This document shows, piece by piece, positions 9,272 through 13,141 of a DNA stretch of 13,141 bases. The stretch is from an uncultured Angelakisella sp. (GTDB taxonomy: Bacteria > Bacillota > Clostridia > Oscillospirales > Ruminococcaceae): contig CAJUFK010000094.1 in assembly GCA_910585535.1 (NCBI GenBank), positions 1 to 13,141 of the forward strand, in the 5' to 3' direction. Position numbers and translations under genes: made by a program. The number at the start of each line of letters is the position of its first letter. Position 1 is the first letter of the stretch. The notes beneath the pieces were generated by a model, which was not told the origin of the DNA, ran no database searches, and was given only the letters and a program-made list of their open reading frames with translations.

Positions 9272-10207
9272 ATGTCCGTCTCAGCCGATGCCGGTGTCCC
9301 TCGTTTTTTGGAACGGTACCAGCGTTTCGAGAAAAAGTACGAGGGCGATCCCAAGGGCCTCCTGCGGGGCTTGATGCCCTTTTTGCAGACAGCAAGCCAC
9401 CTGGATCCAGAGCAGGAAATTGCCGCCTGTTTGGAAAAGAAGGATTGGGAAAGGCTGAACAACCTCTTTTTTCAGCTGACCCGGGTCTCGCTCCTGCCGG
9501 GAGCCCCCACCGGGTACGACCATTCCGGGCGGTTTTTGGCCATGCTGGATCTGGCCGCCTGTGAGGGCCCAGGGGCGGTGGCGCGGTACCTCTCCCCGGA
9601 GCTGGGTCTGGCAAAGAACGGCTTGGCAATGTATCTTCACGGGATGAATCTTCTCCTCTGCCTTTTGTACTGCAAGGGGAAAAAGGCAATTTACGACGTC
9701 CGCAAGGTTTTGGATGACGCGGAGCGGTTCACCCAAACCAAAAGGCCCCTTTGGGAACGGGCTGTGGTCCAGTTCCTCATCTGCCTTTACGAGGACCGGC
9801 CCGCCGGGATGCGAACTGCCATGAAGGAGGTTTGCGCCGGGTACGAACAGATGACCCTGCCCCGCTATAAAAAGATGCAGTGTCTCAACGCCTACGGTCT
9901 GGTGATCCTTGCCCGGGAGTTTGCCCCGGAGGAGGTCTTCCAGGAACTTCGTTTCGGGGAAGGGAAGAACTTCTCCCTTGGTTTTTTGGAGTGGCGGCTG
10001 GAGAAAGGGGAGCTGACCCCAGCCTTGTACCTTCCCTACCCGGAGCCCGCCGGTGCCGCAAACCTTATGGTTACAGCGGAGCCCGGGCCGGAACGGGTGG
10101 CCCAGCTGAAGCTGGGGGACAAGCGATATTCGCCCAGGGACCAAACAACCTGGTATGAGGACGACAAGAGGATGGCAGAGGAGCTGTTGAGCAAACTATC
10201 TGTATAG
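9272..10207 (+). CDS. helical protein of unknown family, last gene of the signalling cluster
   Basis: I do not recognise this 311-residue protein. It begins 18 bases after the DegV-kinase stop with a strong AAGGAGG (9257-9263), so it is almost certainly in the same operon. There is no signal peptide. Residues about 10-250 look mostly alpha-helical with regularly spaced leucines, alanines and aromatics (for example KNGLAMYLHGMNLLLCLLYC at 115-134, WERAVVQFLICLYEDRP at 161-177), suggesting a TPR-like or other helical-repeat scaffold. Residues about 250-295 are Pro/Gly-rich and probably not helical. An Imm49-like helical fold crossed my mind, but no diagnostic motif supports it. Given its position, it may be an adaptor or target of the small receiver or of the DegV domain; that is inference only. 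Confidence 0.8.
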   Translation: MSVSADAGVPRFLERYQRFEKKYEGDPKGLLRGLMPFLQTASHLDPEQEIAACLEKKDWERLNNLFFQLTRVSLLPGAPTGYDHSGRFLAMLDLAACEGPGAVARYLSPELGLAKNGLAMYLHGMNLLLCLLYCKGKKAIYDVRKVLDDAERFTQTKRPLWERAVVQFLICLYEDRPAGMRTAMKEVCAGYEQMTLPRYKKMQCLNAYGLVILAREFAPEEVFQELRFGEGKNFSLGFLEWRLEKGELTPALYLPYPEPAGAANLMVTAEPGPERVAQLKLGDKRYSPRDQTTWYEDDKRMAEELLSKLSV

Positions 10208-10239
10208 TCTTTTTCTGTTTTTACTGGAGGTATCAAAAA

Positions 10240-10629
10240 TTGGAGTTAAAAGAGATCCAAGCAATCTTTAAGGGGGACCGATTTGCCGACGAGCTGGGGG
10301 CGGAGATTTTGGAGGGCCGCCAGGGCTTTGCCCGCTGTGGCCTTCTTCTCCGGGAGAACCACCGCAACGCCGCCGGCGGGGTTATGGGCGGAGTCCTCTT
10401 CACCCTGGCCGACTTCGCCTTTGCGGTGGCGGCCAACTGGGAGAAGATGAACACCGTTTCCCTCACCAGTCAAATTACCTTTCTCAGCAGGGTAAGGGGC
10501 GCCCGGCTGGAGGCGGCGGCCTCCTGCGTCAAAACAGGGAAGAGTACCTGCTACTACACCGTTGAGGTCACCGATGATTTGGGGACAAAGGTGGCCATTG
10601 TATCCACCACCGGGTTTATTTCCGGATGA
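10240..10629 (+). CDS. hotdog-fold acyl-CoA thioesterase, PaaI-like
   Basis: The 129-residue protein fits the single-hotdog PaaI/YbgC-type thioesterase family, which hydrolyses acyl- or aryl-CoA thioesters as homotetramers in the cytoplasm. The signature stretch HRNAAGGVMGGVLFTLAD (41-58) matches the family pattern HxNxxGxxHGGxxxxLxD. The catalytic-region Asn43, the Gly50-Gly51 turn and Asp58 are kept. Met49 stands at the position that is usually His. The start is TTG with CTGGAGG at 10224-10230; no in-frame ATG lies nearby, and the N-terminal helix is of normal length. The stop overlaps the ATG of the lipoprotein gene (ATGA). It begins 32 bases after the helical protein and no convincing terminator intervenes. 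The substrate cannot be told from sequence alone. Confidence 0.85.
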   Translation: MELKEIQAIFKGDRFADELGAEILEGRQGFARCGLLLRENHRNAAGGVMGGVLFTLADFAFAVAANWEKMNTVSLTSQITFLSRVRGARLEAAASCVKTGKSTCYYTVEVTDDLGTKVAIVSTTGFISG

Positions 10630-12284
10630 GGGGGCGTCATTTCCCGGGAAAAGGATGGCTCTCCCTTTTGTTGGCGGCGGTCCTTTGTCTCCTTTCCGGC
10701 TGCAGCAAGGCGGAAAGCATCCGAATGGATTTAAGCCGCCAGGTTACCAGTTTGGATCCCCAGTTTTCCACCTCCTGGGAGAGTCAAGTGGTGATGCTCA
10801 ACCTCTTTGAGGGCCTGCTTCTCCGCCAGGGAAACGGGGAGCTGATCCCAGGGGCGGCGGAGAGCTATCAGGTCTCCGCCGATGGCTTGACCTACACCTT
10901 CCAGCTGCGCCGGGACGGGGTTTGGAACGACGGGAGCCTTCGGAACGGCATCGATCCCACCCCGGTGACAGCTAAGGACTTTGTTTTTTCCTTCCACCGG
11001 ATCTTCGACCCGGAGGTGCCCAGCCCCTGGGCAGGGGATTTCCAGGCCATTAAAAATTCCCAGGAGGTCCTTTCCGGGGAGCTGCCCAAAAGCCAGCTTG
11101 GGGTGCGGGCGGCAGGGGACTACACCCTGATTATCACCCTTTCGGAGCCCAGCTCCATCCTTCTGGAGCAGCTGGCCGGGCCGGGGGCGCTGCCCTGCAA
11201 CGAGGAGTTTTTCCTCTCCACCTGGGCTCGTTACGGGCAGGGCATCGGGCAGATTTTGGGAAATGGTCCCTTTCGCCTTTCTTCCTGGGATCAGGAGGCC
11301 CTGGTCCTGGCTCCCAGCAGCTTTTACAGTGGGGAGCAGGAGGTTCTTTGCCCCTCTGTCATCCTTTACACAGGGAGGGCAGGGGAGAAGGGGACTACCG
11401 AGTGGGATCTCTTCTTAAAAGGAAAATCCGATTTCTGCCAGGCGACCACCCGCCAGGCGGTGGAGGCGGAGGAAAAAGGTTTTCCCCTGGTTCTTGCCGA
11501 CGAGACGGTTTGGGCCCTGGTATTCCGACAGGAGGAGGGGGAGCCCCTGGCCAATCGGGAGATCCGGAGGGCGCTGGCTCTTTCGGTGGATCCGGACTCC
11601 TTTGGGGACCGGGTGCCGGAGCTTTTTGGCAGGACCAATTCCCTAATTCCCCGGACCGCCTCCCTAATGGGGGAGGGGTACCACGACCTGGCATCTTCCC
11701 AGCCCATCTCCTTTGATCCGGAGGCTGCTCGTGCCGCCCTGGAAGAGGGCTTTACCCAATTAGGGATCGAAGCCCTGCCGAAGCTGACCCTTCTCCTGCC
11801 CAAGTCGGCGGAGCTGGACGCGCTGGGTGGATATTTACAAAAGCTATGGCAGCAGGAGCTTCGGCAGACCATCAATCTGGAGGTTATTGAGGACGAGGAG
11901 TTCCAAAAGCGGATCAGCGCAGGAGAATTTCAGCTGGCAATTACAAGTCTCAGCCGGGAGGGGGGGACGCCCATGGGGGCGTTAAGCGCCTTTACCGGTG
12001 GGAACAGCCGGAACGTGGCAAACTATTGTAATCCGGAATTTGACGCATTGCTGGCCAAGGCACAATCTGCGGCGGATTTACGGGGGGCGGCGGCGGCCTG
12101 TGCAGAGGGGGAGGGGTTACTTCTTTCTGACGGGGCGGCGGTACCGCTTTTGACCCAGCAGGGATATTGTGCGATGTCCAAGGATTTACAGGGTTTAGAC
12201 TACCGGGCAGATCGGATTTTATTTTCAGGAGCATATCGCGGTGGGCAAGCGCCCACCAGCACACCCTCCCCGCCGGCGGGTTAG
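10626..12284 (+). CDS. family 5 (OppA/DppA-like) substrate-binding lipoprotein
   Basis: This 552-residue extracellular solute receptor is of the SBP_bac_5 family, which captures oligopeptides, nickel or similar ligands for an ABC importer. A lipoprotein signal peptide ends in the lipobox LSGC, with Cys26 as the lipidated first mature residue. Family hallmarks are the TSLDPQ opening (41-46), NLFEGLL (59-65), an AESYQVSADGLTYTFQLR segment (78-95) followed by GVW, TAKDFVFSFHRIFDP (115-129), GNGPFRLSSW, and the C-terminal NVANYCNPEFDALLAKA. Its ATG overlaps the thioesterase stop, implying coupling. No permease or ATPase gene lies in the window, so it is an orphan here. The last dozen residues (about GGQAPTSTPSPPAG) are low-complexity. 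They are encoded by the hairpin at 12240-12257 and the start of the downstream repeat, which also supplies the TAG, so the natural C-terminus has probably been altered. Confidence 0.92.
   Translation: MRGRHFPGKGWLSLLLAAVLCLLSGCSKAESIRMDLSRQVTSLDPQFSTSWESQVVMLNLFEGLLLRQGNGELIPGAAESYQVSADGLTYTFQLRRDGVWNDGSLRNGIDPTPVTAKDFVFSFHRIFDPEVPSPWAGDFQAIKNSQEVLSGELPKSQLGVRAAGDYTLIITLSEPSSILLEQLAGPGALPCNEEFFLSTWARYGQGIGQILGNGPFRLSSWDQEALVLAPSSFYSGEQEVLCPSVILYTGRAGEKGTTEWDLFLKGKSDFCQATTRQAVEAEEKGFPLVLADETVWALVFRQEEGEPLANREIRRALALSVDPDSFGDRVPELFGRTNSLIPRTASLMGEGYHDLASSQPISFDPEAARAALEEGFTQLGIEALPKLTLLLPKSAELDALGGYLQKLWQQELRQTINLEVIEDEEFQKRISAGEFQLAITSLSREGGTPMGALSAFTGGNSRNVANYCNPEFDALLAKAQSAADLRGAAAACAEGEGLLLSDGAAVPLLTQQGYCAMSKDLQGLDYRADRILFSGAYRGGQAPTSTPSPPAG
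12240..12257. repeat. perfect GC hairpin at the end of the lipoprotein gene
   Basis: GGTGGGC (12240-12246) and GCCCACC (12251-12257) pair perfectly around AAGC. A second perfect palindrome, CCCGCC-GGCGGG, lies at 12269-12280. Neither is followed by a T-run, so they do not act as a standard terminator. They sit at the junction between the conserved lipoprotein sequence and the tandem repeat, and may mark the left edge of an inserted element. Confidence 0.45.
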
Positions 12285-12385
12285 CACCCGCAGGCAGACC
12301 CTCCCCGGCACTCCGTGCCTAATGGTTGTGCGGGGGCGTAGGTTGTGCCTGGAGTCAGAAAATGCAATAGGCGGAAGGCGGTAAC
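12276..12385. repeat. tandem repeat copy 1 (110 bp)
   Basis: This is the first of two direct copies with a 123-bp period. It runs from GCGGGTTAGCA to GCGGTAAC. By my alignment it differs from the second copy by six substitutions and one single-base indel. Similarity between the flanks may extend about 15 bases further left, to near 12261. It contains a short hairpin (GGCAC-TCC-GTGCC) and a 7-bp internal direct repeat (GGTTGTG). It is not coding on either strand in any way I can support. It overlaps the last codons and the stop of the lipoprotein gene. It is probably a dispersed intergenic repeat. Confidence 0.85.
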
Positions 12386-12398
12386 ACCCCTTGCCAGG

Positions 12399-12507
12399 GC
12401 GGGTTAGCATCGGCTGGCAGACCCTTCCCGGCACTCCGTGCCTAATGGTTGTGCGGGGGCTTAGGTTGTGTCTGGAGTCAGAAAATGCAATAGGCGGAAG
12501 CGGTAAC
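12399..12507. repeat. tandem repeat copy 2 (109 bp)
   Basis: This is the second direct copy of the unit, 13 bases after the first. It keeps the GGCACTCCGTGCC hairpin, the paired GGTTGTG motif and the GGAGTCAGAAAATGCAATAG block. It ends 23 bases before the transcription terminator. Thus the pair lies between the lipoprotein gene and what is probably its original terminator. Confidence 0.85.
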
Positions 12508-12530
12508 GTCAAAGTCCGCACAAAAAACAG

Positions 12531-12578
12531 AGAAGCTAAGAAAGGATGAAAAGCCATCCGATCTTAGCTTCTTTTTTT
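12531..12578 (+). terminator. long intrinsic terminator, probably bidirectional
   Basis: AGAAGCTAAGA (12531-12541) and TCTTAGCTTCT (12562-12572) form a perfect 11-bp stem. Across a two-by-two internal bulge, GGATG (12544-12548) and CATCC (12555-12559) extend it, with a six-base loop. Seven T follow (12572-12578). On the other strand the run of six A at 12522-12527 would give a U-tract, so it could also stop transcription coming from the right. It ends the operon that finishes with the lipoprotein. Confidence 0.92.
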
Positions 12579-12640
12579 CGTAGTGGCAAGCGTGGCTGGT
12601 AATCTTCTTTCCCTGGGACGATTGACTTTACTCGATGGAC

Positions 12641-12666
12641 AAAACTTGTCGATTTATACAAGTTTT
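12641..12666. repeat. AT-rich perfect inverted repeat AAAACTTGT/ACAAGTTTT
   Basis: A 9-bp perfect inverted repeat with an 8-base spacer lies in the gene-free right end. It is AT-rich, unlike the GC-rich palindromes that follow, and could be an operator or a hairpin. No gene is seen next to it. No matching promoter pair was found on either strand. Confidence 0.4.
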
Positions 12667-12839
12667 ATTCAAAACAGACCCCGCAGGGGGACGCTTTTTG
12701 AGTGGACGGATCTTGGGCGACCTTGTATAGGGGTAACTGCTAGGCTCTGCGCCTTTGTGCTTGTTGTTTGGCTGTGGTCCTTTGGGCGTCCCGTCTCTGG
12801 GATTCCATCCTGGGTATTGACTGCGGTTGATGGCTCAAC

Positions 12840-13121
12840 GCCGTTTCGCCTACCCGGCGGGGGGATCCCTGACGGGGCTTTGCCCCTTCGGGCACGTGTC
12901 CTACGGACAACTTTCTGTTGCCGACAGAAAGGAACCAAAGAACGCCCCATACCCTCTTATCCCTGCGGGGCTATTGGAAGATCCCCTGCGGGGGGAATAC
13001 CCCCTCCGGCTACGCCTACGGGGCCGCCGCCCAGCGGCGGGGGATGGAGGGGTACTCCTCATTTAATCCCTGGCCCGCAGGCCATTGCCCGAAGGGCTCG
13101 ATTTTCTCCGCAGAGAAAATC
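12840..13121. other. gene-free hairpin-dense region
   Basis: No supportable gene lies in 12580-13141. This part holds a string of short perfect hairpins. They are GGGGC-TTT-GCCCC (12874-12886), the overlapping alternative TGCCC-CTTC-GGGCA (12881-12894), TGTCC-TAC-GGACA (12897-12909), CTTTCTGT-TGCCG-ACAGAAAG (12911-12931), CCGCCGC-CCA-GCGGCGG (13024-13040) and GATTTTCTC-CGCA-GAGAAAATC (13100-13121). CCCTGCGGGG also recurs at about 12961 and 12984. The pattern suits a dispersed intergenic repeat or a structured RNA. Which one, and its true ends, cannot be told from this window. Confidence 0.5.
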
Positions 13122-13141
13122 ACCGAATACGGCCAACTGAG

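Noticed and set aside
10195..10214. ACTAT-CTGT-ATAGT followed by CTTTTT as a terminator after the helical protein gene
   Set aside because: The stem is only five AT-rich pairs and lies on the stop codon. It is too weak to be called a terminator, so the operon was not split here.
12276..12507. The direct repeats as a CRISPR array
   Set aside because: There are only two copies, units of about 110 bp, a 13-base spacer and no cas genes.
12225..12557. A minus-strand frame translating the tandem repeat into two similar peptide blocks
   Set aside because: The apparent protein repeat simply mirrors the DNA repeat. The frame starts within the terminator hairpin and ends in the lipoprotein gene, with no ribosome binding site.
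12583..13140. A 185-codon + strand open frame starting at GTG
   Set aside because: It has no ribosome binding site (it lies on the terminator tail). Its composition is a Pro/Gly/Arg-rich translation of GC palindromes, there is no recognisable domain, and it runs through several perfect hairpins. It is most likely a chance frame in repeat DNA.

Overview
The window looks like a GC-rich, low-AT-skew Firmicute chromosome, most likely a gut clostridium of the Oscillospiraceae type. This is an inference from strong AAGGAGG-type ribosome binding sites, GTG and TTG starts, U-tailed intrinsic terminators and a clostridial-looking GyrA; no 16S or other decisive marker is present. Every convincing gene lies on the + strand.

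Left part (1-3474): the last 56 codons of gyrB, then two small unrecognised membrane-protein genes (111 and 57 codons) in the gap between gyrB and gyrA, then a complete gyrA closed by a clear intrinsic terminator. The gyrB-to-ORF gap carries a perfect 8-bp inverted repeat.

Middle part (3475-10207): a signalling operon. A good sigma-A-like promoter (TTGATT-17-TAAAAT) and a 10-bp perfect leader hairpin precede a stand-alone CheY-like receiver. Its stop overlaps (ATGA) a membrane hybrid histidine kinase with DHp, ATPase, a degenerate receiver, an intact receiver and an HPt domain. Eighteen bases later a GTG start opens a second six-helix membrane hybrid kinase. It lacks an HPt, and after its receiver it carries a full-length DegV-family (FakB-like, fatty-acid-binding) domain. 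A kinase-receiver-DegV fusion is the most unusual thing in the window: it suggests a phosphorelay coupled to a bound acyl ligand. The natural model is that both kinases funnel phosphate through the single HPt to the small receiver, with the DegV domain as lipid sensor or lipid-handling output. A helical protein of unknown family follows.

Right part (10240-12284): a hotdog thioesterase of the PaaI type (TTG start) overlaps by ATGA an OppA-like family 5 substrate-binding lipoprotein. No terminator separates these from the kinases, so they may be co-transcribed, and the thioesterase fits an acyl theme. The lipoprotein gene runs into a tandem pair of 110-bp repeats with a 123-bp period; the first repeat supplies its stop codon. 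A long, probably bidirectional terminator follows at 12531-12578.

Far right (12580-13141): no credible gene. It holds a run of short perfect hairpins and GC-rich palindromes that look like an intergenic repeat or structured element. It is cut off by the end of the window.
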